A DNA stretch of 64,000 nucleotides from an uncultured Tenacibaculum sp. (GTDB lineage: Bacteria > Bacteroidota > Bacteroidia > Flavobacteriales > Flavobacteriaceae), in assembly GCF_947504135.1 (NCBI RefSeq), contig NZ_CANNGG010000002.1:1-64000 (forward strand). The letters run 5' to 3'. A model generated the notes under the pieces. The model saw only the letters and a list, made by a program, of their open reading frames with translations. It was not told the DNA's origin and searched no databases. The position numbers and the translations under genes are program-made. Below, piece after piece: positions 18,636-27,498 of the stretch. Each line of letters starts with the position of its first letter. Position 1 is the first letter of the stretch.

Positions 18636-18705
18636 TCCCAATAACTAATCACCAGTAACTAATCACCAGTTACTAATTACCAATTATGAATCACTAGTCA
18701 CTAAT
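18626..18705 (+). repeat. 14-base tandem repeat between four-helix gene and wecB/capG
   Basis: Six units of CAGTAACTAATCAC (one is 13 bases, later ones degenerate) run from the last codons of the four-helix gene to the wecB start. The units begin at 18626, 18640, 18653, 18667, 18681 and 18695. The final unit TAGTCACTAATGAA includes the ATG of the next gene. The motif is unrelated to the gtctaa hexamer at 3484, yet the architecture is the same. No spacers, so not a CRISPR. Confidence 0.9.
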
Positions 18706-19849
18706 GAAAAAATTAAAAGTAGTAACGGTTGTTGGAACACGACCAGAAATTATTAGGTTATCATGTACCTTAATTGCATTAGATAAGAATGAAGCAATAG
18801 AACATGTATTGGTACATACAGGACAAAATTACGATTACGAGCTAAACGAAATCTTTTTTGAAGATTTAGGATTGCGCAAGCCAGATTATTTCTTAGAAGC
18901 AGCTGGAAAAAACGCGACGGAAACTGTTGGAAATATTTTGATTAAAATAGATCCAATTTTAGAAAAAGAAAATCCAGATGCATTTTTGGTGTTAGGAGAT
19001 ACCAATTCTTGTTTGTGTGCTATTCCTGCTAAAAAACGTAAAATCCCTGTGTTTCATATGGAAGCTGGAAACCGTTGTTTTGACCAACGTGTTCCAGAGG
19101 AAACTAATCGAAAGATAGTTGATCACGTATCGGATATAAATCTTACGTATAGTAGTATTGCTCGTGAGTACTTGTTGAGAGAAGGTTTACCTCCTGATAG
19201 AGTGATTAAAACAGGAAGTCCAATGTATGAAGTTTTGCATAAGTTTTTACCTAAAATTGAAGCTTCTGATGTATTAGAAAAATTGGGGTTAGAAAAACAT
19301 AAATTTTTTGTGGTATCATCACATAGAGAAGAAAACATCAGCAATCCAAAAAACTTTAAAGGATTAATAGATGCTCTGAATCAAATAGCAGAAACCTATG
19401 ATTATCCAATTATTGTTTCTACACATCCAAGAACAAGAAACATGTTGGATAGTAAAGAGGTGAAAACACACAAAAATATTCAGTTTTTAAAGCCGCTTGG
19501 TTTTTCAGATTACAATGCGTTACAAATGCACTCCTTTGCAGTGTTATCTGATTCAGGAACAATTTCGGAAGAATCATCGATATTAAATTTCCCTGCATTG
19601 AACATTCGTGAAGCCCATGAACGTCCGGAAGCAATGGAAGAAGCTTCAGTGATGATGGTTGGGTTAAATCCGGAGCGTATAATGCAAGGGTTAGTAGCTT
19701 TAGATGTTCAAGAAAGAAGTCCAAAAAGGAATTTTAGGGAAGTGTATGATTACTCAATGCCCAATGTAAGTGAGAAAATGGTTCGAATTATTCTTTCGTA
19801 TACAGATTATATAAAAAGGGTTGTTTGGTCTGAAGATATTTTAAAATAA
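18704..19849 (+). CDS. capG: UDP-N-acetylglucosamine 2-epimerase family (CapG/FnlC)
   Basis: This 381-residue non-hydrolysing UDP-GlcNAc 2-epimerase family protein has VVGTRPEIIRLSC, HTGQNYDYELNEIFFEDL, HMEAGNRCFDQRVPEETNRKI and SDSGTISEESSIL. The NRCFDQRVPEE form, rather than the LRT of WecB, is what I associate with CapG/FnlC, which makes the last step to UDP-L-FucNAc. capE and capF upstream support this. The gene begins within the last unit of a 14-base tandem repeat, and there is no separate Shine-Dalgarno sequence. Confidence 0.9.
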   Translation: MKKLKVVTVVGTRPEIIRLSCTLIALDKNEAIEHVLVHTGQNYDYELNEIFFEDLGLRKPDYFLEAAGKNATETVGNILIKIDPILEKENPDAFLVLGDTNSCLCAIPAKKRKIPVFHMEAGNRCFDQRVPEETNRKIVDHVSDINLTYSSIAREYLLREGLPPDRVIKTGSPMYEVLHKFLPKIEASDVLEKLGLEKHKFFVVSSHREENISNPKNFKGLIDALNQIAETYDYPIIVSTHPRTRNMLDSKEVKTHKNIQFLKPLGFSDYNALQMHSFAVLSDSGTISEESSILNFPALNIREAHERPEAMEEASVMMVGLNPERIMQGLVALDVQERSPKRNFREVYDYSMPNVSEKMVRIILSYTDYIKRVVWSEDILK

Positions 19850-21051
19850 TGAATGTTCTTTTTTTAACATTAGTAGCAATTAACTCTATTGAAGATAGAG
19901 GAATATATCAGGATTTGCTGAGGAAGTTTCGTGATGAAGGTCATAACGTTACGATTGTTTCTCCAGTTGAAAGAAGAAAAAAAACTGCAACGAACCTTAA
20001 AATAAAGGAAGGGGTTTCAGTGCTTCAAGTAAAAACATTTAACATAACAAAAACTAATGTTTTAGAAAAAGGTTTAGCTACTCTGTCTATTGAATATCAG
20101 TACTTAAATGCTGTTAAAAAATACTTAGCTAAAACCCACTTTGATTTAATTCTGTATTCAACACCTCCTATAACATTTGCTAAGGTTATAGAATATGTTA
20201 AAATGAGAGATGAGGCGTATACATATTTATTATTAAAAGATATTTTCCCTCAGAATGCTGTGGATATGGGGATGCTTAAAAAAGGAAGTTTACTTTATAA
20301 ATTCTTTGTTAAAAAAGAAAAAAAATTATATCAGCTTTCAGATACAATAGGATGTATGTCTCCAGCTAATGTTAACTTTATTTTAAAGCATAATACTGAA
20401 CTTGACTCTGAAAAAGTAGAGGTAAACCCCAATACAATTGAACCTGTAAAGTTAAATTATACAAAAGAAGAGAAAGTAAATATCAGAACAAAATATAGTA
20501 TACCTCTTAACAAAAAGATATTTGTTTACGGTGGTAACTTAGGGAAGCCTCAAGGATTAAACTTCCTTTTAGAAACAATTTTAAGGACTAATAATTATAA
20601 AGTTTTTTTCTTAATAGTAGGCGACGGTACTGAATATTCTCGTATTAGAACATGGTTTAATGAAAAGGAACCAAAGAATGCAAAACTACTACAGAGATTA
20701 CCAAAAGTAGATTATGATCAATTATTAGCTGCTTGTGATGTTGGAATGATTTTTTTAGATAAAAGATTTCTAATACCTAATTTCCCTTCGCGTTTGCTTT
20801 CATATTTAGAAATGAAAAAACCTGTATTGGCAGCTACAGATTCTAATACAGATATAGGAGATATTATTGAAAGTAGTGGATGTGGAGTAAAGGTTTTGGC
20901 AGGTAATCAAGAAGAAATGCAAAGTAAGTTAAATGCTCTGTTAAATAAAAATTTTGAAATTATGGGAAGTAAAGCAGAAGAATTATTATTAGGTAATTAT
21001 ACAGTTGACAGGTCTTATAAATTAATTACAAATAAAATTTATAATGTATAA
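19849..21051 (+). CDS. Glycosyltransferase family 4, putative L-FucNAc transferase (WbuB-like)
   Basis: This is a 400-residue GT-B enzyme that starts on the last base of capG (A of TAA/ATG). Motifs are [20 protein letters not shown] at the N-terminus, [19 protein letters not shown], and the C-terminal [20 protein letters not shown] with [20 protein letters not shown]. These fit WbuB-type enzymes, which add FucNAc. Linkage to capG supports FucNAc as the donor, an inference from context. The adjacent initiating transferase suggests it acts on an early lipid-linked intermediate. Confidence 0.85.
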   Translation: MNVLFLTLVAINSIEDRGIYQDLLRKFRDEGHNVTIVSPVERRKKTATNLKIKEGVSVLQVKTFNITKTNVLEKGLATLSIEYQYLNAVKKYLAKTHFDLILYSTPPITFAKVIEYVKMRDEAYTYLLLKDIFPQNAVDMGMLKKGSLLYKFFVKKEKKLYQLSDTIGCMSPANVNFILKHNTELDSEKVEVNPNTIEPVKLNYTKEEKVNIRTKYSIPLNKKIFVYGGNLGKPQGLNFLLETILRTNNYKVFFLIVGDGTEYSRIRTWFNEKEPKNAKLLQRLPKVDYDQLLAACDVGMIFLDKRFLIPNFPSRLLSYLEMKKPVLAATDSNTDIGDIIESSGCGVKVLAGNQEEMQSKLNALLNKNFEIMGSKAEELLLGNYTVDRSYKLITNKIYNV

Positions 21052-21652
21052 AAACTACCTAAAACGCATTTTAGACTTTATTATAGCTTTTATAGGACTG
21101 CTGATGTTAAGCCCTATTTTTCTTATAGTTACAATTGGATTATTTTTTGCAAACCAAGGGAAACCATTTTTCTTTCAAAAGCGTCCAGGTAAAAATGAAC
21201 GAATTTTTAAGGTGATAAAGTTTAAAACCATGAGCGATAAAAAAGACGCTCAAGGAAATTTATTATCAGATGCGGATCGATTAACAACTATTGGTAAATT
21301 TGTAAGGAAAACTTCTTTAGATGAAATTCCGCAGTTATTAAATGTACTAAAAGGAGATATGAGTTTAATAGGGCCACGACCTTTATTACCTGAATACTTA
21401 CCTTTGTATAATCAAGAACAAAAAAAACGCCATAATACAAAACCTGGTATTACAGGTTGGGCTCAAGTAAATGGCAGAAATGCGATTAGTTGGCAACAAA
21501 AATTTGAATATGATGTTTGGTATGTAGAAAATTTAAGTTTTGTATTGGATGTAAAAATTTTCTTTTTAACTTTTTTAAAAGTGTTTAAATCGGAAGGTAT
21601 ATCAAAGGAAGGAGAAGTAACAACAACTAAATTTTTAGGAAATGAAAAATAA
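21044..21652 (+). CDS. Initiating sugar transferase (PglC/WcaJ family phosphoglycosyl transferase)
   Basis: This short phosphoglycosyl transferase has 202 residues with one N-terminal membrane segment ([21 protein letters not shown]). It carries the family motifs [52 protein letters not shown] and [14 protein letters not shown]; the Asp-Glu pair in LDEIPQ is catalytic. The short form resembles PglC, which moves phospho-diNAcBac to undecaprenyl phosphate. The following acetyltransferase and aminotransferase fit that substrate. It overlaps both neighbours by 8-11 bases. Confidence 0.92.
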   Translation: MYKNYLKRILDFIIAFIGLLMLSPIFLIVTIGLFFANQGKPFFFQKRPGKNERIFKVIKFKTMSDKKDAQGNLLSDADRLTTIGKFVRKTSLDEIPQLLNVLKGDMSLIGPRPLLPEYLPLYNQEQKKRHNTKPGITGWAQVNGRNAISWQQKFEYDVWYVENLSFVLDVKIFFLTFLKVFKSEGISKEGEVTTTKFLGNEK

Positions 21653-22253
21653 GGTTTGTTTATATGGTGCTAGTGGACATGGTAAAGTTATTAAGGATAT
21701 TGCAGAAAGTAATAACATAGAAGTGGCAGCTTTCATAGATGATGAACCAAAGTCTGACACTCTTCATGAGATACAAATTATAAAACCTTCAGAAATTGAA
21801 TCGTTTGTTAAAGAGAGCTTTGTAATTTCTATTGGGAATAATGAAATAAGAAAGAGAGTTAGTGAGTCAATTAAAGTTAATTTTACTTCGTTGGTTGATA
21901 AAACGGCTATAATTTCTAAGTTTAGCTCAATAAACGAAGGGACAGTTGTAATGCCATCAGCAGTAGTGAACTCTGATACAAATATTGGAAAACATTGTAT
22001 TGTAAACACAGGAGCCGTTATAGAACATGATTGCATTATTGAAGATTATGTGCATATCTCACCTAATGCAACAATAACTGGCGGTGTTAGTATAGGAGAA
22101 GGAACACATGTGGGGACAGGAGCAATAGTAATACCAGGGGTTAATATAGGAAGTTGGGTAACAATAGGGGCAGGAGCAGTTATAATCAAAGATGTGCCTG
22201 ATAATGCCGTAATTGTAGGTAACCCAGGAAAAGTGATAAAATACAATAAATAA
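21642..22253 (+). CDS. Left-handed beta-helix sugar O/N-acetyltransferase (PglD/NeuD family)
   Basis: This 203-residue protein has an N-terminal Rossmann-like domain ([18 protein letters not shown]) and a hexapeptide-repeat beta-helix from about residue 100 ([40 protein letters not shown]). The histidine of IEHDC is the expected catalytic base. This layout is that of PglD, which N-acetylates UDP-4-amino-sugars to UDP-diNAcBac, and of NeuD. Position between PglC-like and PglE-like genes favours the first. It overlaps the transferase by 11 bases. Confidence 0.88.
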   Translation: MKNKVCLYGASGHGKVIKDIAESNNIEVAAFIDDEPKSDTLHEIQIIKPSEIESFVKESFVISIGNNEIRKRVSESIKVNFTSLVDKTAIISKFSSINEGTVVMPSAVVNSDTNIGKHCIVNTGAVIEHDCIIEDYVHISPNATITGGVSIGEGTHVGTGAIVIPGVNIGSWVTIGAGAVIIKDVPDNAVIVGNPGKVIKYNK

Positions 22254-22256
22254 GTT

Positions 22257-23390
22257 ATGTTAGAAAAAATATGGTTATCCTCACCACATATGGGAGGTGG
22301 AGAACAAAAATATGTTCAAGAAGCGTTTGATACGAATTGGGTAGCACCTTTAGGTCCTAATGTAAATGGTTTCGAGCAAGATTTAGAGGAGTATGTTGGA
22401 GAGAATTCAAAAGTAGCTTGTTTAGCTTCGGGTACTTCGGCTTTGCATTTAGCATTGATATTAGCAGGAGTAAAGAATGGAGATGAGGTGTTATGTCAAA
22501 GTATGACCTTTTCGGCTTCAGCTAACCCAATTACCTACCAAGGAGCCATACCTGTTTTTGTTGATAGTGAAAAAGACACATGGAATATGTGTCCAAAAGC
22601 GTTAGAAGGAGCTATAGAGGATGGCATTGCAAAAGGGAAAAAACCAAAAGCAATCATTGTAGTGCATTTATACGGAATGCCTGCTAAAAAGGATAAAATT
22701 GTAGCCCTTTCCAAAAAATACGATATAACCTTAATAGAAGATGCAGCGGAAGCATTAGGATCAACTTATAAAGGACAAAAATGTGGTACGTTTGGTGATT
22801 TCGGAATTTTATCATTTAACGGAAATAAAATAATTACAACTTCTGGTGGGGGAGCTTTGGTATGTAAGAATGAAGAAGATAAACAAAAAGCTATCTTTTT
22901 AGCAACCCAAGCACGTGATAATGCTCCTCATTACCAACACTCGCATATAGGATATAACTATCGTATGAGTAATATTGTGGCAGGTATTGGGCGTGGTCAA
23001 ATGGAAATATTAGATAAACACATTGGTTTTAGAAGAGCTAATAATCAGTTTTATCAAGAGTTATTCAAAGATGTAGAAGGTGTTACTGTCTTAACAGAAC
23101 CAACATCAGAGTATTTTTCAAATCATTGGTTAAGTGCTGTAGTTATAGAGGAAAGCAAAACAGGTTTTTCAAGAGAAGACTTACGATTAGCTTTAGAAAA
23201 AGAAAATATTGAGTCTCGTCCGTTATGGAAACCAATGCACTTACAGCCTGTTTTTAAAGAGTGTAAATATTATGGAACCAATGTCTCAGAAAAATTATTT
23301 GAAGATGGGTTGTGTTTACCTTCAGGTTCTAATTTAACTGATGAGGATAGGTTAAGAATAAAAGAGGTAATCTTGAACATGTTAAAATAA
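22257..23390 (+). CDS. PLP-dependent sugar aminotransferase (PglE/DegT family)
   Basis: This 377-residue DegT/DnrJ/EryC1/StrS aminotransferase converts a UDP-4-keto-6-deoxy-HexNAc to the 4-amino sugar. MLEKIWLSSPHMGGGEQKYV opens it, DAAEALGSTYKGQKCG and FSFNGNKIITTSGGGAL (Schiff-base lysine in NGNKI) form the active site, and RPLWKPMHLQP near the end is typical of PglE/EpsN. The 4,6-dehydratase that would supply its substrate is probably the membrane enzyme at 44609. It starts 3 bases after the acetyltransferase and abuts galE. Confidence 0.9.
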   Translation: MLEKIWLSSPHMGGGEQKYVQEAFDTNWVAPLGPNVNGFEQDLEEYVGENSKVACLASGTSALHLALILAGVKNGDEVLCQSMTFSASANPITYQGAIPVFVDSEKDTWNMCPKALEGAIEDGIAKGKKPKAIIVVHLYGMPAKKDKIVALSKKYDITLIEDAAEALGSTYKGQKCGTFGDFGILSFNGNKIITTSGGGALVCKNEEDKQKAIFLATQARDNAPHYQHSHIGYNYRMSNIVAGIGRGQMEILDKHIGFRRANNQFYQELFKDVEGVTVLTEPTSEYFSNHWLSAVVIEESKTGFSREDLRLALEKENIESRPLWKPMHLQPVFKECKYYGTNVSEKLFEDGLCLPSGSNLTDEDRLRIKEVILNMLK

Positions 23391-24400
23391 TGAAAAAAAT
23401 ACTAGTAACAGGAGGTTTAGGCTTTATAGGTTCACACGTAGTGGTAGAACTACAAAATGCAGGCTTTGAAGTAGTAATTATTGACGACTTATCGAATTCT
23501 AAAATTGAAGTATTAGAGCAAATTACTGAGATTACCAATGTTAAACTAGACTTTCACCAGATAGATTTACGAGATAAAGAAGTTGTAAGTAGCTTTTTTA
23601 ATGAGAATATAATTGATGGAGTGATACATTTTGCTGCTTCTAAAGCAGTTGGAGAAAGCGTTCAAAAACCGTTGGATTATTATGAAAATAATATCAATGC
23701 CTTAGTGTATCTGTTACAAGAAATGAAAGATCGAAATGTAGATCATTTTATCTTCAGTTCATCGTGTACTGTATATGGACAAGCAGATGAGTTACCAATT
23801 ACAGAAGGAGCACCTATTAAACCAGCGGAGTCACCTTATGGGAATACCAAGCAGATAGGAGAGGAGATTATAAAAGATAGTTGTAAAGCGTATGACATGA
23901 ATGCCATAGCTTTACGATACTTTAATCCGATAGGAGCACATGAGTCAATTAAAATTGGAGAGTTACCATTAGGAGTACCACAAAATTTGATTCCATTTAT
24001 CACACAAACAGCGGCAGGAATTAGAGAAGAACTAGCAGTTTTTGGAGATGATTATCCAACTCCAGATGGTACTGCAATTCGTGATTATATCCATGTAGTT
24101 GATTTAGCAAAAGCACATGTAAAAGCTTTGGAGCGCTTGTTGAATGAAGAGAATGAAGAGAATTTCGAGTTTTTCAATGTAGGAACAGGAAAAGGAAGTT
24201 CTGTAATGGAAATTATTAAGTCCTTTGAAAAAGTAACGCAACAATCATTAAATTATAAAATTACGAATAGAAGAGAAGGAGACATCACAGCTGCGTACGC
24301 AGATACTACAAAAGCCAATAAAGTATTAGGTTGGAAACCTCAAAAAACATTAGAAGAAGCATTACTGTCCGCTTGGAAGTGGCAACAAAAACAGAAATAA
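23390..24400 (+). CDS. galE: UDP-glucose 4-epimerase
   Basis: This enzyme interconverts UDP-glucose and UDP-galactose (or the GlcNAc forms). It has 336 residues with GGLGFIGSHVVVEL, FAASKAVGESVQKPLDYYENN, SSSCTVYG and SPYGNTK (catalytic YxxxK), then RYFNPIGAHESIKIGE, all classic GalE. Its ATG overlaps the aminotransferase stop. It is the last gene of the block; repeat-rich non-coding DNA follows. A second epimerase of a different subgroup lies at 596. Confidence 0.94.
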   Translation: MKKILVTGGLGFIGSHVVVELQNAGFEVVIIDDLSNSKIEVLEQITEITNVKLDFHQIDLRDKEVVSSFFNENIIDGVIHFAASKAVGESVQKPLDYYENNINALVYLLQEMKDRNVDHFIFSSSCTVYGQADELPITEGAPIKPAESPYGNTKQIGEEIIKDSCKAYDMNAIALRYFNPIGAHESIKIGELPLGVPQNLIPFITQTAAGIREELAVFGDDYPTPDGTAIRDYIHVVDLAKAHVKALERLLNEENEENFEFFNVGTGKGSSVMEIIKSFEKVTQQSLNYKITNRREGDITAAYADTTKANKVLGWKPQKTLEEALLSAWKWQQKQK

Positions 24401-24412
24401 TAAGAGAAACTT

Positions 24413-24526
24413 GTCATTTCGACCGTAGGGAGAAATCTTTAGGTTTAGTGTAGTTAAATCTTAAAATTGTAAGTGATTCCATTTGATAAGATTTCTCACA
24501 TTCGTTACCACTCAGTTCGAAATGAC
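24413..24526. repeat. Imperfect inverted repeat element (GTCATTTCGA...TCGAAATGAC), copy 1
   Basis: The ends GTCATTTCGA and TCGAAATGAC are inverse complements, and GAGAAATCTT (near the left end) pairs with AAGATTTCTC (near the right). The whole 114 bases could fold as one long hairpin, like a miniature inverted element. A related 137-base copy lies at 29465-29601, and a decayed one at 25027-25123. There is no ORF inside. Similar elements are widespread between genes in this family, from memory. Confidence 0.7.
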
Positions 24527-24583
24527 TTTTTGTTTGTTATTTTGATTGAAAAGAGAGAATTTCTTTTTCAAAGAATAGGGTAT

Positions 24584-24706
24584 AAAAGCTTCGAGATTTA
24601 GGTGTGAAACACCACGAAGTTTTGCGTACGGTTCTGCGCAGCAGAAATTCCTGTTGAAAAAGTGTCCTTTTTTGATTCGTTTTTTGGACAAGCAAAAAAT
24701 GAATGG
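24584..24706 (+). repeat. Dispersed structured repeat, copy B
   Basis: This is a full 123-base copy. It begins with AAAAGCTTCG and ends GAATGG. Stems visible: CTTCG/CGAAG enclosing GGTGT-GAA-ACACC; TTCTGC-GCA-GCAGAA; TGTCC with GGACA; ATTCGTTTTTT with AAAAAATGAAT. Shared modules follow: CTGAACGCTG...GCGTAGTCGAAGG (24743-24773), the hairpin ATCCTGAA-CTTGT-TTCAGGAT (24798-24818), and CCGACCTATTTTCATTTTAG (about 24848-24867). Minus-strand ORFs across it are repeat shadows. Confidence 0.92.
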
Positions 24707-24963
24707 GTAGTAAAAAGAAAAGACCGTTACCACAAACTGATACTGAACGCTGTACCCTGAGCGTAGTCGAAGGGTAATCAAAAAGAAAGGGTACGTCATC
24801 CTGAACTTGTTTCAGGATCTCATCATATAGAACCGTCAAAAACAATTCCGACCTATTTTCATTTTAGTAGAATTCAAGGTTATGGAGTACAAGAGAATCC
24901 AAAGAGTTTACGGTCTGGATTCGAATACGGAATACAACGTAGAATTCAATAAAAGGAAACCAA

Positions 24964-25017
24964 GTCTAGATTTTTTTGGTTCGTTTTTTCATCAATGGAA
25001 AAAATGAACAGCATAAA
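24964..25017 (+). repeat. Second repeat family, copy 2
   Basis: This copy is nearly identical to 354-407: a T7 tract followed by the hairpin GTTCGTTTTTTC-ATCAATG-GAAAAAATGAAC. It sits 258 bases after copy B of the 123-base repeat, much as copy 1 sits 277 bases after copy A, so the two families travel as one composite in the same order. The remainder of the gap, 25027-25123, is a decayed GTCATTTC element. In 25124-25362 I see only an AT-rich leader for rmlA with an inverted pair TTCGATA/TATCGAGAA. Confidence 0.75.
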
Positions 25018-25362
25018 AGAAGACCACGTCATTTCCACCGTAGGGAGAAACCTTTAGGTTAATCGTAGCAAACTTTATATCGAACTAAAGATTTTTGAAA
25101 TTCTTCACCACTTTGTTTGAATCCCTTACTAAAAACTAAAAATTGAGAACCTCAAAGCCCTTAATAGTTTATTTTTTTCTATACTTTAGCAGTATCATTT
25201 GTATAAATTAAACCTATTTTTTATTGGCAGTGTTTGAAAAGAATAAGTGTCAGCTCGAGTGATTTCGATAATAAAACGGAATAGTATCGAGAACAGTTGT
25301 ATAGAAAAAATACTAAGAATTAAGTTGTTTTATAGTAAACGAATAAATCAAAATTGTACTAC

Positions 25363-26238
25363 ATGAAAGGCATAATACTAGCAGGTGGATCAGGAACAAG
25401 ATTATATCCTATTACTAAAGGAGTATCTAAACAGTTACTTCCAGTATATGATAAACCAATGATTTATTATCCACTATCAGTATTGATGTTGGCCGGTATT
25501 CGAGAAATATTAATTATTTCTACCCCAGATGACGTACCAAGTTTTCAAAAATTATTAGGAGATGGTAATGATTTAGGAATACAATTAAGCTATGCAGAAC
25601 AACCTTCACCTGACGGATTAGCACAAGCATTTATTCTTGGAGAAGAATTTATAGGAAATGATGATGTATGCCTCATCTTAGGCGATAATATTTTTTATGG
25701 CCACGGTTTGCCTGAAATGCTACAATCCGCAATTGATAATGTTAAAAAGGGAAATAAAGCCACCATTTTTGGATACAATGTAAAAGACCCAGAACGTTAT
25801 GGAGTGGTAGATTTTGATGCTAAAGGGAATGCTATTTCTATTATAGAAAAACCAAACAATCCTCAGTCAAACTACGCAGTTGTTGGATTATATTTTTACC
25901 CCAATGATGTAATACAAGTGGCGAAAAACGTAAAACCATCAAACAGAGGAGAATTGGAAATCACATCTGTAAATCAACATTATTTAGAAAACGAACAGTT
26001 AAAAGTTGAATTAATGGGACGTGGTTTTGCATGGTTAGATACAGGAACACATGATTCCTTACTAGAAGCAAGTCAATTTATAGAAACGATAGAAAAGCGT
26101 CAAGGTTTAAAAGTAGCTTGTATAGAAGAAATAGCATTGTATATGGGCTATATTAATAAAGAGCAAGTAAAAAAGTTAGCTGAGCCTTTGCAGAAAAACA
26201 GTTACGGACAGTACTTGTTAAAATTAGCAAAAGAATAA
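25363..26238 (+). CDS. rmlA: Glucose-1-phosphate thymidylyltransferase
   Basis: This is the first enzyme of dTDP-L-rhamnose synthesis: glucose-1-phosphate + dTTP gives dTDP-glucose. It has 291 residues from ATG 25363 (a TTG nine bases earlier is ignored). [24 protein letters not shown] is the nucleotide-binding signature, [16 protein letters not shown] follows, and [28 protein letters not shown] and [19 protein letters not shown] are as in RmlA. It forms a pair with rmlC, 3 bases downstream; both are flanked by copies B and C of the dispersed repeat. Confidence 0.96.
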   Translation: MKGIILAGGSGTRLYPITKGVSKQLLPVYDKPMIYYPLSVLMLAGIREILIISTPDDVPSFQKLLGDGNDLGIQLSYAEQPSPDGLAQAFILGEEFIGNDDVCLILGDNIFYGHGLPEMLQSAIDNVKKGNKATIFGYNVKDPERYGVVDFDAKGNAISIIEKPNNPQSNYAVVGLYFYPNDVIQVAKNVKPSNRGELEITSVNQHYLENEQLKVELMGRGFAWLDTGTHDSLLEASQFIETIEKRQGLKVACIEEIALYMGYINKEQVKKLAEPLQKNSYGQYLLKLAKE

Positions 26239-26241
26239 AGG

Positions 26242-26796
26242 ATGATTTTTACAAAAACAGCTATTCCTGAAGTTGTTATTATTGAGCCAAAAGTTTTTGG
26301 AGATCATAGAGGGTATTTTTTTGAATCTTTCAATCAAAAAGAATTTGAAGAAAATAACGGAAAGATAAATTTTGTTCAAGACAATGAGTCAAAATCTTCT
26401 TTTGGAGTGCTTAGAGGCTTGCATTTTCAAAAACCACCTTACGTCCAAGCAAAGTTAGTAAGATGTATTAAAGGAAAAGTGTTGGATGTAGTAGTAGATG
26501 TAAGAAAGCACTCGTCTAGTTACGGAAAACACATAGCTGTAGAATTATCCGAAGAAAATAAAAAACAATTATTTATTCCGAGAGGATTTGCCCACGGATT
26601 TGTAACTTTATCTGAAGAAGCCATTTTTGCGTATAAAGTAGATAATTGGTATGCTCCTGAATACGATGCTGGAATTATATGGAACGATCCCACGTTGAAT
26701 ATCGATTGGAAAATTAATCCCGAAGACGTAATGCTCTCTTCAAAAGACCAACAACTACCGACTTTTAAAGATTTAGCAACTCCATTTGTGTACTAA
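26242..26796 (+). CDS. rmlC: dTDP-4-dehydrorhamnose 3,5-epimerase
   Basis: This cupin-fold epimerase (184 residues) catalyses the third step of dTDP-rhamnose synthesis. EPKVFGDHRGYFFESFNQKEFE, SSFGVLRGLHFQKPPYVQAKLVR (catalytic His in GLHFQ) and FIPRGFAHGFVTLSEEA are diagnostic. Stop at 26796 is only 24 bases before repeat copy C, so the repeat would be in the 3' UTR of an rmlAC transcript. rmlD and rmlB follow after about 700 bases of repeats, in their own cassette. Confidence 0.96.
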   Translation: MIFTKTAIPEVVIIEPKVFGDHRGYFFESFNQKEFEENNGKINFVQDNESKSSFGVLRGLHFQKPPYVQAKLVRCIKGKVLDVVVDVRKHSSSYGKHIAVELSEENKKQLFIPRGFAHGFVTLSEEAIFAYKVDNWYAPEYDAGIIWNDPTLNIDWKINPEDVMLSSKDQQLPTFKDLATPFVY

Positions 26797-26820
26797 CTAT
26801 TACGCTGTTTAGTAGTTATC

Positions 26821-26943
26821 AAAAGCTTCGAGATTCAGGTGTGAAACGCCGCGAAGTTTTGCGTACGGTTCTGCGCAGCAGAAATTCCTATTGAAAAAGT
26901 GTCCTTTTTTGATTCGTTTTTTGGACAAGCAAAAAATGAATGG
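26821..26943 (+). repeat. Dispersed structured repeat, copy C
   Basis: This is a full 123-base copy starting 24 bases after rmlC. The inner stem is GGTGT-GAA-ACGCC, with a T-G wobble between the T-A form (copies B, D) and the C-G form (copy E). Downstream modules follow at about 26965-27013. A hairpin module at 27034-27066 has its loop replaced by the 16-base palindrome TTCCGAAATTTCGGAA (27040-27055), and CCCGACCTATTTTCATTTTAG lies at about 27096-27116. Confidence 0.92.
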
Positions 26944-27159
26944 GGGAATAAAAAGAAAAGACCGTTACCACAAACTGATACTGAACGCAGCACCCTGAGC
27001 GTAGTCGAAGGCTAATGAAAAAAAGGGTACGTCATCCTGTTCCGAAATTTCGGAAGATTTCAGGACCTCATCATATATAACCGTCAAAAACAACCCCGAC
27101 CTATTTTCATTTTAGTAGAACCCAAGAATAATAACTTCTTTTTCATAAGAATAGTACGC

Positions 27160-27282
27160 AAAAGCTTCGAGATTCAGGTGTGAAACACCGCGAAGTTTTG
27201 TTTACGGTTCTGCGCAGCAGAAATTCCTGTTGAAAAAGTGTCCTTTTTTGATTCGTTTTTTGGACAAGCAAAAAATGAATGG
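27160..27282 (+). repeat. Dispersed structured repeat, copy D
   Basis: This full 123-base copy lies in the same gap as copy C (339 bases apart), with stems GGTGT-GAA-ACACC and TTCTGC-GCA-GCAGAA. It follows the CGACCTATTTTC module and the line TCTTTTTCATAAGAATAGTACG, and is followed by a short GTCATTGCGATCCC stretch. From there to rmlD (27283-27498) no gene is seen. Confidence 0.92.
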
Positions 27283-27470
27283 AATGAAAAAATAAAAACC
27301 CGTCATTGCGATCCCAATACTTCGAGAGAAGCAATCTGTGAATCGATGAGTTAAAAAATAATGGATTTAACTATATAACTATTTAAAACCTCAATACTAA
27401 TCCCTCAATACTCAACAAACCATACACAAATAATTTTCGACAGAAAATCCCATAAAGTTTAGGTTATTTG

Positions 27471-27478
27471 TAACTTTG
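27471..27478 (+). promoter_or_regulatory. Probable -7 element upstream of rmlD
   Basis: TAACTTTG matches TAnnTTTG exactly, 20 bases before ATG 27499. No convincing -33 element is seen. It implies that rmlD-rmlB has its own promoter, separate from rmlA-rmlC. Confidence 0.45.
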
Positions 27479-27498
27479 GATTTACATAGAAAACATTC

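Noticed and set aside
24512..24845. Minus-strand ORFs of about 95-102 codons across repeat copy B (others at 27143-27334 and 29658-29855)
   Set aside because: They are readings of the 123-base repeat in the antisense direction, in different frames in different copies, with no ribosome site and no stable start; the pairing evidence favours a + strand RNA.
25180..25210. Promoter for rmlA (TATACTTTAGC, TATCATTTG)
   Set aside because: Both have one base too many between TA and TTT for the -7 consensus, so neither is supported.
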